Assembly (NCBI RefSeq): GCF_016863655.1 | Contig: NZ_BOPH01000132.1 | Span: 1 to 64,000 of the forward strand | Direction of reading: 5' to 3' | Source of the DNA: Virgisporangium ochraceum | Lineage (GTDB): Bacteria > Actinomycetota > Actinomycetes > Mycobacteriales > Micromonosporaceae | Length of the DNA: 64,000 nucleotides | Shown: positions 7,406 to 16,648 of the stretch, piece by piece | Position numbering within the stretch: the stretch's first letter is position 1 | Layout of the letters: each line of letters begins with the position of its first letter | The notes under the pieces: model-generated | What the model was told of the DNA's origin: nothing | Database searches by the model: none | Seen by the model: only the letters and a program-made list of their open reading frames with translations | Made by a program: the position numbers and the translations under genes

Positions 7406-9850
7406 TCAGGCGCCGTTCTCGGTCTCGAACGAGACCCTGTTGATGATCTTGAGGGTGACCACCGTGGGCGGACAGACCGCCTCGGCCAGCGGCGTGGCCG
7501 GCTGGTTCGGATCGGGGACCTTGAGCTGCACCTCGCACTCGGGCTGGTACACCCAGAGGTCCAGCACGTACTCGTCACGCTGCCAGCAGCTCTCGACGCC
7601 CTGCTGCCCCTCGGCCGGGCAGCCCGCGATCTTCCACGGCACCCAGCCCGCCTTGCGCAGCGCGGTCGTGTAGACGGCGCTGGTCTCGTCGGGCGCGCGC
7701 TCCGACCGCAGGATCCGCTGACGCAGGCGGCACTGGCCGATGCACCAGCGGCTGCCGGTCACCTCGTCCTGCGGGTCGCGGGCCGCCCAGCCGGGCACCT
7801 CGAGCGCGCCCAGGTGGCCGAGCACCGGGTCGCTGGCCGCTTCCCGGATCGCGTAGAACGTCAGCGGCGCACCGAGGATGGCCAGCACCAGCAGGATGAC
7901 CGTCGCGGTACGGACCCGACGCACCTCGTCCAGCTCGCGCCGCAGCGCCGCCCGCCGGTTGGTGCGGATCTCCCGCGTCCCGGAGAACAACGGGTCGACG
8001 GTGATACCCGGCTCCGCGGCCATCGGCTCATCGTCGAGGTCGGGGAGCTCCTCCGGCTCGGGGGCGGCCTCCGCCGGCGCGTCGGACCGCGGGGTGGCGG
8101 CGGGGCCGGCGATCGAGCCGAGCGCCTCGGCCAGCCCGGCGGAGGGCGGTTCGACGTCGTCGATCGGGGCTGTGGGGGCTGTCGCCGTTCCTTCTGCTGT
8201 TCCTGACGCCGCACCTTGGGCCGCCTCTTGCGCGGCCTCTGACGCTCGGCGGCGGTCGGCACGGGTGCGGCGGCTCCGGCCGCCGGTCTCGTCCGGCGCC
8301 GGGCCGATGCGTGGGCCGGCGGGCTCGTCGGTCGGGCGACGCCGGTCGTCGGCGGGCGACGGGCGCGGGCCGGGCGGCAGCCCTTCACCGGGCGGCGAGG
8401 GCCGCGGCACCGGTGGACGAGCCGGAGCCCCGGACGGCCGAGCGGGGGGTGCCGGCGGGACGGACACGCGCGCGGACGGCACTGACGTCGTGGGCGACGC
8501 TGGCGGTGCGGGAGGCGCGGGCGGTGCGGGCGGTGCGGGCGGCGCCGATGGTGCGGACGCGCGCGCGGAGGGTGCGGGCGGCCCTGAGGGCGTGGGCGGT
8601 GCTGGCTGGGCTGGCGGACGTACGGACGGGGCGGGCGGCGCGGACACGCGTGCCGCTCCGGCGACGCCCGCGACTCCGGCTACTCCCGCCACGCCAGGAC
8701 CACCGGCAATCCCCGGCGCACCGTATCCACCGGGCGCACCGTGTCCACCGGCGACACCGGCCGGGCCGCCGGGGGCGGCACGTCCGGGATGTGGCGGCGC
8801 GACAGCGTGCGCGGCCCTGATCGGCCCCGTCTGCTCGGACCCGACCGGACCCGGCCCGACCGGTCCCGGGCGCCCGGGACCGGAACCGGGGCCGGGGCCG
8901 TGTCCCGGCGGCACGGCGCCCGGAATACGGCCGGCCGCCGCGTGCCCCGGCTGACCGTGCGGGCCCTGACCGTGCGGGCCCTGACCGTGCGGGCCCTGAC
9001 CCGGTGGGACCGCGCCCGGGATACGGCCGACGGGAGGTCCGGCCGGGGGTACCGGCCCACCCGGGATGCGTCCCGCGGGGGGCTGCGCCGGTGGGTGGGC
9101 GTTCGGCACGGGGTCACCGGGTAGGCGGCCGACGGTCGCGGCACCACCCGGTATCCGGGCCGGCGACTGCGGCGCGGGGCCGGGGCCGTGCGCCAGGGGT
9201 GCCTGTGCGCGGCCGGCGGGGGGCGGGGTCGCGCGGCCGGCGGGGGTGGGTGGGCGGTGGCCGCGGGTGGCGCTGCGGCGTCCGGCCCGGGACTCGTCGT
9301 TGACGACCGGGATGTGTTCGGTGGCCGCCTCGGCGGGAGGGACGGGGACGCGGCGGTTCTCGCCGGTGTCGCCGGGGTGTTGCCGGGGGCCCGGAACGGC
9401 GCGGCCGTGGGGCTGGGTCGGATCGGGACCGCGGCGGTCCGCGCCGGCGGCCGGCCAGCCGCCCGTGTGCTCGCGGGGCACGGCCGGGTACTCGCCCGAC
9501 TGGTGGCGCGGCACCGGCGGGAAGCCACCCGTCCGGTCCTGCGGCACCGTCGGGAAGCCACCGGTGCGATCAGGGGCCGGGAAGCCACCGGTCCGGTCCT
9601 GGGGCACCGGGGGGTACTCGCCCGACTGGTGGCGTGGCACCGACGGGTACTCGCCGGACTGGTGGCGGGGCACAGCGGGGTACTCCCCCGACCGGTGACG
9701 GGGGACCGACGGAACCTCGCCCGTGCGCTCGTCCGCGCGTCGGCGGCCGCCGGTGGAACGGGTGGGCTGGTCGTCCTGGCGGTCCTCAGCGCGGCGGCGG
9801 CCACCTCGGGTCGGCGTCTCGTCGTCCCAGCCGGGGTCACGCGGTGTCAC
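7406..9850 (-). CDS. large proline-rich membrane protein with 11-residue repeats
   Basis: An 814-residue protein I do not recognise as a named family. Residues 1-45 are charged. About 43-133 hold nine copies of an 11-residue unit of the type SGEYPxVPRHQ or TGGFPxVPQDR. About 135-640 are low-complexity Pro/Gly/Ala with further repeats (GPHGQ three times, VAG, APPAP). A single membrane helix lies at about 645-667 (ATVILLVLAILGAPLTFYAI). The last 145 residues form a compact-looking domain with six cysteines, including WCIGQC and CPAEGQQGVESC, probably outside the cell. It starts at a GTG overlapping the rarA stop, so it is translated with rarA. A cell-envelope or scaffold role is guesswork. Confidence 0.8.
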   Translation of the reverse strand: MTPRDPGWDDETPTRGGRRRAEDRQDDQPTRSTGGRRRADERTGEVPSVPRHRSGEYPAVPRHQSGEYPSVPRHQSGEYPPVPQDRTGGFPAPDRTGGFPTVPQDRTGGFPPVPRHQSGEYPAVPREHTGGWPAAGADRRGPDPTQPHGRAVPGPRQHPGDTGENRRVPVPPAEAATEHIPVVNDESRAGRRSATRGHRPPTPAGRATPPPAGRAQAPLAHGPGPAPQSPARIPGGAATVGRLPGDPVPNAHPPAQPPAGRIPGGPVPPAGPPVGRIPGAVPPGQGPHGQGPHGQGPHGQPGHAAAGRIPGAVPPGHGPGPGSGPGRPGPVGPGPVGSEQTGPIRAAHAVAPPHPGRAAPGGPAGVAGGHGAPGGYGAPGIAGGPGVAGVAGVAGVAGAARVSAPPAPSVRPPAQPAPPTPSGPPAPSARASAPSAPPAPPAPPAPPAPPASPTTSVPSARVSVPPAPPARPSGAPARPPVPRPSPPGEGLPPGPRPSPADDRRRPTDEPAGPRIGPAPDETGGRSRRTRADRRRASEAAQEAAQGAASGTAEGTATAPTAPIDDVEPPSAGLAEALGSIAGPAATPRSDAPAEAAPEPEELPDLDDEPMAAEPGITVDPLFSGTREIRTNRRAALRRELDEVRRVRTATVILLVLAILGAPLTFYAIREAASDPVLGHLGALEVPGWAARDPQDEVTGSRWCIGQCRLRQRILRSERAPDETSAVYTTALRKAGWVPWKIAGCPAEGQQGVESCWQRDEYVLDLWVYQPECEVQLKVPDPNQPATPLAEAVCPPTVVTLKIINRVSFETENGA

Positions 9851-11289
9851 ACCGTCTCCTCTCCAGCGCCGGACGTGCGGCCCGCGGCTCCCGATCTCAC
9901 GCCCGTGGCTCCGGCGCCGGCTCCGGGAGCGCCGGAACCCGCGCCGCCACGCACGATACGCCGCAACTTCGGCAGTCGGTCAGCCACCGAACGCTCGGCA
10001 CCGTGGTCGCTCGGTTGGTAGTACTCGGCGTCGGTCAGGCCGTCGGGGGCGTACCGCTGGGTGACGACGCCGCGCGGGTCGTCGTGCGGGTAACGGTAGC
10101 CGGCGCCGTGACCGAGGCCCTTCGCGCCGGAGTAGTGGGCGTCGCGCAGGTGCGGGGGGACGGCACCGCCCCGGCCGGCGCGCACGTCGGACAGCGCCGC
10201 GCCTATGGCGACCGTCACGCGGTTCGACTTCGGCGCGGTGGCCAGGTGCACCACGGCGTGGGCCAGGTTGAGCTGGGCCTCCGGGAGTCCGACGTACTCC
10301 ACGGCGTGGGCGGCGGCGTTCGCCACCAGGAGAGCCATCGGGTCGGCCATGCCGACGTCCTCGCTCGCGAAGATGATCATGCGTCTGGCCACGAACCGCG
10401 CGTCCTCGCCGGCGGCCAGCATCCGCGCCAGGTAGTGCAGCGCGGCGTCGGGGTCGGAGCCGCGCATGCTCTTGATGAACGCGCTCACCACGTCGTAATG
10501 GGCGTCGCCGGCCCGGTCGTAGCGCAGCGCGGCCACGTCGACCGCCTGCTCCGCGGTCCCCAGATCGATCTCGGCGCGACCGGCGGCGAGCGCCGACGCC
10601 GCCGCGGCCTCGAGCGCGGTCAGGGCCTTGCGGACGTCGCCGCCGGCGAGCCGCACGAGGTGGTCCTCGGCGTCGGTGGCCAGGGTCACGGCGCCCGCGA
10701 GGCCGCGCTCGTCGGCCAGCGCGCGGCGCACCAGGCCGCGCACCGCGCCCTCGTCGAGGGGACGCAGGGTGAGCAGCACACACCGCGACAGCAGGGGCGA
10801 GATGACCGAGAAGTACGGGTTCTCCGTCGTGGCGGCGAGCAGCGTGATGGTCCGGTCCTCGACGGCGGCGAGCAGCGAGTCCTGCTGGGTCTTGCTGAAG
10901 CGGTGCACCTCGTCGATGAACAGGACGGTCGGGTCGCCACCCGAGCGGCGGCGCCTACGCGCGGTGTCGATCACGGCGCGCACGTCCTTGACGCCCGCGT
11001 TCAGCGCCGACATCGCGACGAACGTGCGGCCGCCGGCCTGCGCGACCAGGTGCGCGATCGTCGTCTTCCCCGAGCCCGGCGGGCCCCACAGGATGACCGA
11101 CATCGGGCTGGTCCCGGTGACCAGCTGGCGCAACGGCGCACCGGGAGCGAGCAGGTGACCCTGCCCCACCAGCTCGTCGATGGAGGCGGGGCGCATCCGC
11201 ACCGCGAGCGGTGAGTCGTCGTCGGGTGCCGTGAAACCGTCCGCGGGGGCGGCGGTGGCACCCGGGAGGTCGAACAGCCCGTCATCCAC
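9847..11289 (-). CDS. rarA: replication-associated recombination protein A (RarA/MgsA AAA+ ATPase)
   Basis: AAA+ ATPase related to clamp loaders and RuvB that acts at stalled replication forks. The 480 residues include an N-terminal RMRPASIDELVGQGHLL segment, Walker A GPPGSGKTT at 69-77, Walker B VLFIDEVHR at about 122-130, sensor 1 LLAATTENPYF, and the C-terminal MgsA tetramerisation region (GSDPDAALHYLARM, ASEDVGMADP, GYRYPHDD). The GTG at 11289 is chosen because it gives VDDGLFDLPG, the usual beginning in which the short LFDLP motif resembles a clamp-binding peptide. The last 30 residues are Gly/Ala rich. Confidence 0.94.
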   Translation of the reverse strand: MDDGLFDLPGATAAPADGFTAPDDDSPLAVRMRPASIDELVGQGHLLAPGAPLRQLVTGTSPMSVILWGPPGSGKTTIAHLVAQAGGRTFVAMSALNAGVKDVRAVIDTARRRRRSGGDPTVLFIDEVHRFSKTQQDSLLAAVEDRTITLLAATTENPYFSVISPLLSRCVLLTLRPLDEGAVRGLVRRALADERGLAGAVTLATDAEDHLVRLAGGDVRKALTALEAAAASALAAGRAEIDLGTAEQAVDVAALRYDRAGDAHYDVVSAFIKSMRGSDPDAALHYLARMLAAGEDARFVARRMIIFASEDVGMADPMALLVANAAAHAVEYVGLPEAQLNLAHAVVHLATAPKSNRVTVAIGAALSDVRAGRGGAVPPHLRDAHYSGAKGLGHGAGYRYPHDDPRGVVTQRYAPDGLTDAEYYQPSDHGAERSVADRLPKLRRIVRGGAGSGAPGAGAGATGVRSGAAGRTSGAGEETV

Positions 11290-11329
11290 GAGGACCGACC
11301 CTAGCCGCTCGGAACCCGCCGCTGCCGTT

Positions 11330-12067
11330 GTGGTGAACTCGTATGTCGTGGGCTACGAGGTGCTCGGCGGGCGAAGCGCCCTCCTGGAGGCGAGCGGGAA
11401 CCACCCGTACGTGATGCTCACCACGACCGGCGACGTCACCGGCTACCGGACCGACGGCCTGCTGGCCTGGATCGACCGCGACCCCGCGCGTCCCATGGTG
11501 TGGGCCCTCGGCGACGGACCGGCGGCGGTGGAGTTCACGCTGGCGATGGGCGGCGGGGCCCGCTGGGCGCACCTGCCCCACCTGACGCCGGAGCAGGCGG
11601 CGCCGCTGCGGTCGGACCTCCACGACGACTGGGACCAGCTGACCACCTGGACGGCACCGCCACCCGTGCCGGGCGAGGCGGCGGTCGGGCCGCTGGACGC
11701 CGACGCCGAGGTCGACGCGCTCCTCGACCTCGCGTTCCCGGCCAGCGTCAGCCGGCCCGGCGACCCCCGGGTACGCCGCTGGTACGGCGTCCGGGCCGGC
11801 GGAAAGGCCGGCGGAGAGCTGGTCGCGTGCGCGGCGGACCGGTCGCGCGGCGGTGCGGGTCACATCGCGGGGGTCGCCGTCCACCCGGACCACCGGCGGC
11901 GCTCGCTGGGAACGGCGGTGACCGCCGCCCTCACCCGGCTGCTGCACGCCGAGTTCGGGAACTGCTCGCTGAGCGTGATGTCCGACGCGTCGGGGCCGCG
12001 CCGCCTCTACGAGCGGCTCGGCTACGGCAACCCGCTCGCCCGCACGACGGTGCGACCGGCGCCCTGA
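11330..12067 (+). CDS. GNAT family N-acetyltransferase
   Basis: About 245 residues. The C-terminal half is a GNAT fold: acetyl-CoA binding motif A reads HIAGVAVHPDHRRRSLGTAV, and the terminal region SLSVMSDASGPRRLYERLGY matches the end of the fold. The N-terminal half (FTLAMGGGARWAHLPHLT) has no motif I can assign. Substrate unknown. The gene is divergent from rarA, and the GTG codons at 11330 and 11333 lie about 40 bp from the rarA start. No convincing ribosome site is visible, so the true start may be slightly further in. Confidence 0.78.
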   Translation: MVNSYVVGYEVLGGRSALLEASGNHPYVMLTTTGDVTGYRTDGLLAWIDRDPARPMVWALGDGPAAVEFTLAMGGGARWAHLPHLTPEQAAPLRSDLHDDWDQLTTWTAPPPVPGEAAVGPLDADAEVDALLDLAFPASVSRPGDPRVRRWYGVRAGGKAGGELVACAADRSRGGAGHIAGVAVHPDHRRRSLGTAVTAALTRLLHAEFGNCSLSVMSDASGPRRLYERLGYGNPLARTTVRPAP

Positions 12068-12126
12068 CGCGCCCGGCGCACCGCATGCGCCCAAGAGACG
12101 CCGCCACGACACGCCGCCCACGAGAC

Positions 12127-12181
12127 GGGTGGGAGGTTATCAACATCATCGGGGCCGGATGATGTTCCTGACCTCCCACCC
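12127..12181. terminator. long interrupted hairpin between converging genes
   Basis: An 11-bp outer stem (GGGTGGGAGGT / ACCTCCCACCC), a 4x4 internal loop and a 9-bp inner stem (AACATCATC / GATGATGTT) close on a 7-nt loop. It lies between the stops of the GNAT gene and the AraC-type gene, so it could end transcription from both sides. It has no T-run, and the stem is longer than most intrinsic terminators, so a small palindromic repeat is an alternative. Confidence 0.55.
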
Positions 12182-12189
12182 CTCACAAA

Positions 12190-13140
12190 TCAGACGAGCA
12201 CCGGCAGCTCCACGCCCTCGCGGTGGCGCTGCGGGCTCACGCCGTGCTCGCGCTTGAACGCGGCGCTCAGCGCGAACGCGCTGCCGTACCCCACCTTGCG
12301 CGCCACCGAACCGAGCGTCGCGTCGGGTTCGCGGAGCAGGTCGGCGGCCAGGGCCAGCCGCCAGCCGGTGAGGAACTTCATCGGCGGCTCGCCGACCAGG
12401 TCGGTGAAGCGGCGGGCCAGCGCGGCCCGCGAGACGCCCGAGCCGGCGGCCAGCGAGGCGACCGTCCACGGGTGGGCCGGGTTGTTGTGGATCATGCGCA
12501 GCGCCGGACCGACGACCGGGTCGGTGTGGGCGGTGTACCAGCCGGGCGAGCCGGCGTCGGGACGCGCGAGCCAGGCCCGCAGCACCGCGATGAGCAGCAG
12601 GTCGAGCAGCCGGTCGAGCACCGCCTCCTGGCCCGGCTCGTTCTTGACCAGTTCGGCGTTGAGCAGCGGCACCAGCGGCGTGTCGAGGGTGCCGGCGGGC
12701 ACGGTGAGCAGCCTCGGCAGCACGGTGAGCAGGCGCCGGCTGACCTCGCCCTGCATCTGGTAGCTGCCGACCAGCATCAGCACCTTTCCGTCGGGGTTGG
12801 TGCCCCAGGAGCGCACGCCGAGCGTCAGCTCCTCGGTGAGGCTGCGCCCGTCGGGGGTCATGCACTTCTCCCCCGGGTGGATGATCACGTGCGGCGGGGT
12901 GGCGAGGTCGTCGGCGACCGTGTACGGGTCGGGGCCGCAGGTCACCATGATGTCGCCGGGGTCGAGGTGCACGGGCTCGCCGCCGTCGTGGCGCACCCAG
13001 GCGTCGCCTCGCACCATCGCCACCACGCACAGCGGCGACCGGCTCTGCACGCGCAGGCACCACGGCGGGTCGAGCAGCGCCCGGATCAGGAACGCGTTGC
13101 GGGCGCGGGGGCCGTCGAGCAGCGAAGCGAGGGCGTCCAT
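12190..13140 (-). CDS. AraC family transcriptional regulator
   Basis: A 316-residue regulator. The N-terminal two thirds form a cupin sensor (RVQSRSPLCVVAMVRGDAWVRHDGGEP, HLDPGDIMV) as in the AraC-type cupin family. The last 100 residues form the AraC double helix-turn-helix, with WTVASLAAGSGVSRAALARRF for the first helix pair and TLGSVARKVGYGSAFALSAAFKREHG for the second. It is divergent from the NmrA-like gene across 76 bp, and regulator/reductase pairs of this arrangement usually mean that the regulator controls its neighbour. The effector cannot be told from sequence. Confidence 0.9.
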   Translation of the reverse strand: MDALASLLDGPRARNAFLIRALLDPPWCLRVQSRSPLCVVAMVRGDAWVRHDGGEPVHLDPGDIMVTCGPDPYTVADDLATPPHVIIHPGEKCMTPDGRSLTEELTLGVRSWGTNPDGKVLMLVGSYQMQGEVSRRLLTVLPRLLTVPAGTLDTPLVPLLNAELVKNEPGQEAVLDRLLDLLLIAVLRAWLARPDAGSPGWYTAHTDPVVGPALRMIHNNPAHPWTVASLAAGSGVSRAALARRFTDLVGEPPMKFLTGWRLALAADLLREPDATLGSVARKVGYGSAFALSAAFKREHGVSPQRHREGVELPVLV

Positions 13141-13216
13141 GGCTGTAGACGATCGCGCATGTCGGCGCGGCTCTCAACCATGTTCCGGCAGCACCGGAGC
13201 TTGAAGACTTCTCCGC

Positions 13217-14026
13217 ATGACGACACTTGTGATCGGCGGAACCGGCAAGACCGGCCGCCGCGTGGCACAGAAGCTGGCCGACCGTGGCGCGGCGGTGCGC
13301 ATCGGCTCCCGGGCGGGCAGCCCGCCGTTCGACTGGGAGGACCTCACCACCTGGGAGCCCGCGGTCCGCGACGTGACCGCGGTCTACCTCACCTACCAGC
13401 CCGACCTGGCGTTCCCCGGCGCCGCGGAGCAGATCGGGGCGTTCGCCAAGCTCGCGGTCGCCGCCGGCACCCGGCGCATCGTGCTGCTCTCCGGCCGCGG
13501 CGAGGAGGAGACGTGGCCGTCGGAGGAGTCGGTGCGCACCAGCGGCGCCGACTGGACCATCCTGCGCTGCAACTGGTTCGCGCAGAACTTCAGCGAGTCG
13601 TTCCTGCACCCCGGCGTGATGGAGGGCGTGGTGGCGCTGCCGAGCCCCGACGTGCCGGAGCCGTTCATCGACGTCGCCGACATCGCCGAGGTCGCGGTCG
13701 CCGCCCTCACGTCGGACGACCATTCGGGACGGCTGTACGAGCTGTCCGGTCCGCGGGCGATCACGTTCGCCGAGGCGACGGCGGAGATCTCGGCGGCGTC
13801 CGGTCGGGAGGTCCGCTACCAGCCGGTGTCGGTCGACGAGTACGCCGCGGCGGCCGTCGAGTTCGTCGGCCCGGAGGCGGCCCCGTCGGTCGCGGCCCTG
13901 TTCGCGAAGGTCCTCGACGGGCGCAACTCGGCCGTCACCCCGGATCTCGAACGCGTCCTGGGCCGCCCCGGCCGCGACTTCCGCGACGTCGTCCGCGAAG
14001 CGGCCGCGGCGGGTGCCTGGTCCTAA
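13217..14026 (+). CDS. NmrA-like NAD(P)-binding protein
   Basis: A 269-residue atypical short-chain dehydrogenase of the NmrA/NAD(P)H:quinone type. The nucleotide loop is at the very start (TTLVIGGTGKTGRRVA), followed by RIGSRAG, which contacts the NADP phosphate in relatives, and the substrate region RCNWFAQNFSESFL. There is no clear YxxxK catalytic pair, so it may be a redox sensor or quinone reductase and not a classical dehydrogenase. It is divergent from the AraC gene. Its stop overlaps the stop of the converging RmlD-like gene by a few bases. Confidence 0.85.
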   Translation: MTTLVIGGTGKTGRRVAQKLADRGAAVRIGSRAGSPPFDWEDLTTWEPAVRDVTAVYLTYQPDLAFPGAAEQIGAFAKLAVAAGTRRIVLLSGRGEEETWPSEESVRTSGADWTILRCNWFAQNFSESFLHPGVMEGVVALPSPDVPEPFIDVADIAEVAVAALTSDDHSGRLYELSGPRAITFAEATAEISAASGREVRYQPVSVDEYAAAAVEFVGPEAAPSVAALFAKVLDGRNSAVTPDLERVLGRPGRDFRDVVREAAAAGAWS

Positions 14027-14826
14027 AGGGTGAGAGCCTGCTCCAGGTCCGGGAAGTGCTTCAGGACCAGGGAGCAGTCGAGACGGATCTCGGCGGGGCG
14101 CACCAGGCCGCTGTCGGCCAGCGCCGCCGCCGGGACCCGCGACGGGTCCAGCCCGTGTGCCAGGGCCACCCGCACCCCGAGGTCGTGGCGGCTCATCGCC
14201 TCCATGCCGGCGACGTTCACCACCCCGGTGAGGTCGCTGGAGGCGAGCGCCACCAGGGCGGCCGCCAGGCCGCCGACCGGCACGGGGCAGCGGATCTCGT
14301 CGGTGAACAGGGCGCCGGGAGCGGCCCCCCGGATCATGGCGAGGGCGGTCTCCTCGTGCCGCGACAACGGCGCGACCCCGTCGGAGACCAGCAGCGACGT
14401 GCGGACCAGCACGGCGGAACCGCACGCGTGGGACACGGCCGCCTCGCCCGCCGCCTTCGCCGCGCCGTACGGGAACACCGGCGACGGGTCGTCGGCCTCG
14501 GTGTACGGCGCGGGACGCCCGCCGTGCAGCGCGTCGGAGCTGACGTGCACCAGCCGCGCGCCGACGGACGCCGCCGCGAGCGCGACGTTCCCCGCGCCCC
14601 GGACGTTGACCGGCCAGCTGTCGGCCGGCGCCCCGCCCGCGTTGCCCAGCGCCGCGGCCGCGTTGATCACCGCGGCGGGTCGCACCTCGCGCATGAACGC
14701 CAGGACGGCGGCGCGGTCGGTGATGTCGAGCCCCGTCCGGCGGGACGCGCCCACGACCGGCCGGTCGCCGGCGGCCCGCCGCACGGCGGCACCGAGATAG
14801 CCGCCGGCTCCGATGACCAGCAGCAT
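14023..14826 (-). CDS. RmlD-like NAD-dependent sugar-nucleotide reductase
   Basis: A 267-residue extended short-chain dehydrogenase resembling dTDP-4-dehydrorhamnose reductase. LLVIGAGGYLGAAVRRA is the Rossmann loop, VINAAAALGNAGG and VNVRGAGNVALAA are the conserved inner strands, and the catalytic tyrosine and lysine are in FPYGAAKAAGE. The ATG overlaps the aspS stop by one base (TGATG), so it is co-translated with aspS. The three other rhamnose genes are absent, so calling it rmlD would be unsafe; another sugar or a polyketide-type substrate is possible. Confidence 0.8.
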   Translation of the reverse strand: MLLVIGAGGYLGAAVRRAAGDRPVVGASRRTGLDITDRAAVLAFMREVRPAAVINAAAALGNAGGAPADSWPVNVRGAGNVALAAASVGARLVHVSSDALHGGRPAPYTEADDPSPVFPYGAAKAAGEAAVSHACGSAVLVRTSLLVSDGVAPLSRHEETALAMIRGAAPGALFTDEIRCPVPVGGLAAALVALASSDLTGVVNVAGMEAMSRHDLGVRVALAHGLDPSRVPAAALADSGLVRPAEIRLDCSLVLKHFPDLEQALTL

Positions 14827-16604
14827 CAGGCCGGCGCGACGGGCGCCGCCGCACCGGCGGTGCCCGCGGGAGCTGCCTTGGGCTTCGCGTCGACGCCGGC
14901 CTCCAGCCGTTGCTGCGCGGTGATCGGCGTGGGTGCCTGGGTGAGCGGGTCGAAGCCGCCGCGGGTCTTCGGGAACGCGATGACCTCGCGGATCGACTCG
15001 TTGCCGCTGAGCAGCATCGTGACCCGGTCCCAGCCGAACGCGATGCCGCCGTGCGGCGGCGGGCCGAACTTGAACGCCTCCAGCAGGAAGCCGAACTTCT
15101 CCTCGGCCTCGTCGGGCGTGATGCCGAGCAGGTCGAACACCCGCCGCTGCACGTCGCCGCGGTGGATACGCACCGAGCCGCCGCCGATCTCGTTGCCGTT
15201 GCAGACGATGTCGTAGGCGTAGGCGAGGGCGTCGCCGGGTGCGGTCTCGAAGGTGTCCATCCACTCGTCGGTCGGCGAGGTGAACGGGTGGTGCACGGCG
15301 GTCCAGCCGTCGTCGGTCGGCTCGAACATCGGTGCGTCGACGACCCAGCAGAACGCCCACGCGTCCTTGTCGACCAGCCCGGCCCGGTTGGCGATCTCGA
15401 CGCGGGCGGCGCCGAGCAGCTCCTGCGCCTCGCGCCTGTTCCCCGAGGCGGCGAAGAACACGGCGTCGCCGGGCTTGGCGCCGACGGCGTCGGCGAGGCC
15501 GCCGAGGTGCTCGGCGCTCAGGTTCTTCGCTACCGGCCCGCGGGCCTCGCCGGTCTCGGCGTCGAGCACCACGTACGCGAGGCCGCGCGCGCCGCGGGCC
15601 TTGGCCCAGTCCTGCCAGCCGTCGAGCTCGCGCCGGGTCTGCGACGCGCCGCCGGGCATCACCACGGCGCCGATGTAGCTGGCGGAGGCGAAGACGCGGA
15701 ACTCGGTCCCCCGGAAGTAGTCGGACAGGTCCGTCAGTTCGACGCCGTACCGCAGGTCGGGCTTGTCGGACCCGTAGCGGGCCATCGCGTCGTGCCAGGT
15801 CAGCCGCGGGATCGGGGTGGTGATCTCGAACCCGGCCAGTTCGCTCCAGAGCGCCTTGACGAGCTCTTCGCCGAGGGAGATGACGTCGTCCTGGGTCACG
15901 AACGACATCTCGATGTCGAGCTGGGTGAACTCGGGCTGCCGGTCGGCGCGGAAGTCCTCGTCGCGGTAGCAGCGGGCGATCTGGTAGTACCGCTCCATCC
16001 CGGCGACCATGAGCAGCTGCTTGAACAGCTGCGGCGACTGCGGGAGCGCGTACCAGGTGCCCGGCTGCAGCCGCACCGGCACCAGGAAGTCGCGGGCGCC
16101 CTCGGGGGTCGACCGGGTGAGCGTCGGGGTCTCGATCTCCAGGAAGTTCCGCGCGTGCAGCACCTCGCGGGCGATCTGGTTGGCCCGCGACCGCAGCCGG
16201 ATGGCGTTCGACGGTCCGGAGCGGCGCAGGTCGAGGTACCGGTAGCGCAGGCGGATGTCGTCGCCGGCGTCGACGTTGTCGTCGACGGGGATGGGCAGCG
16301 GCGCCGCCTCGGACAGAACCGTCAGCTCGGAAGCCACGACCTCGACCTCACCGGTCGGCAGCTCGGGGTTCTCGTTGCCGGCGGGCCGCGCGGTGACCTC
16401 GCCGACCACCTTGACGCAGAACTCGTTCCGCAGCGCGTGGGCATCGTCTTCGCGGAACACGACCTGCACGATCCCGGACGCGTCCCGGAGATCCACGAAG
16501 ATGACCCCGCCGTGGTCACGGCGGCGGGCCACCCAGCCGGCGAGCGTGACGGTGGTACCGGCGTGCGACGCGCGCAGCGTACCGGCGTCGTGGCTACGGA
16601 TCAC
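14826..16604 (-). CDS. aspS: aspartate--tRNA(Asp/Asn) ligase
   Basis: Class IIb aminoacyl-tRNA synthetase of 592 residues. An N-terminal OB-fold anticodon domain (VTLAGWVARRRDHGGVIFVDLRD) is followed by the bacterial catalytic core with FLEIETPTLTRSTPEGARDFLVP, motif 2 region ARCYRDEDFRADRQPEFTQLD, the bacterial insertion domain, and motif 3 near GIAFGWDRV. The frame is open far upstream, but the GTG at 16604 is the right start: AGGAG lies eight bases before it and the OB fold begins there. The charged, alanine-rich C-terminal tail is poorly conserved. Without an AsnRS in view, specificity for tRNA-Asn cannot be judged. Confidence 0.95.
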   Translation of the reverse strand: MIRSHDAGTLRASHAGTTVTLAGWVARRRDHGGVIFVDLRDASGIVQVVFREDDAHALRNEFCVKVVGEVTARPAGNENPELPTGEVEVVASELTVLSEAAPLPIPVDDNVDAGDDIRLRYRYLDLRRSGPSNAIRLRSRANQIAREVLHARNFLEIETPTLTRSTPEGARDFLVPVRLQPGTWYALPQSPQLFKQLLMVAGMERYYQIARCYRDEDFRADRQPEFTQLDIEMSFVTQDDVISLGEELVKALWSELAGFEITTPIPRLTWHDAMARYGSDKPDLRYGVELTDLSDYFRGTEFRVFASASYIGAVVMPGGASQTRRELDGWQDWAKARGARGLAYVVLDAETGEARGPVAKNLSAEHLGGLADAVGAKPGDAVFFAASGNRREAQELLGAARVEIANRAGLVDKDAWAFCWVVDAPMFEPTDDGWTAVHHPFTSPTDEWMDTFETAPGDALAYAYDIVCNGNEIGGGSVRIHRGDVQRRVFDLLGITPDEAEEKFGFLLEAFKFGPPPHGGIAFGWDRVTMLLSGNESIREVIAFPKTRGGFDPLTQAPTPITAQQRLEAGVDAKPKAAPAGTAGAAAPVAPA

Positions 16605-16648
16605 GGTGTGAGCTCCTGTCGAACGGGTACGGACCGTGGGACATTCTG

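Noticed and set aside
12146..14854. 902-codon minus-strand frame across the AraC and NmrA-like genes
   Set aside because: Covers genes on both strands with clear families in other frames and lacks any domain itself.
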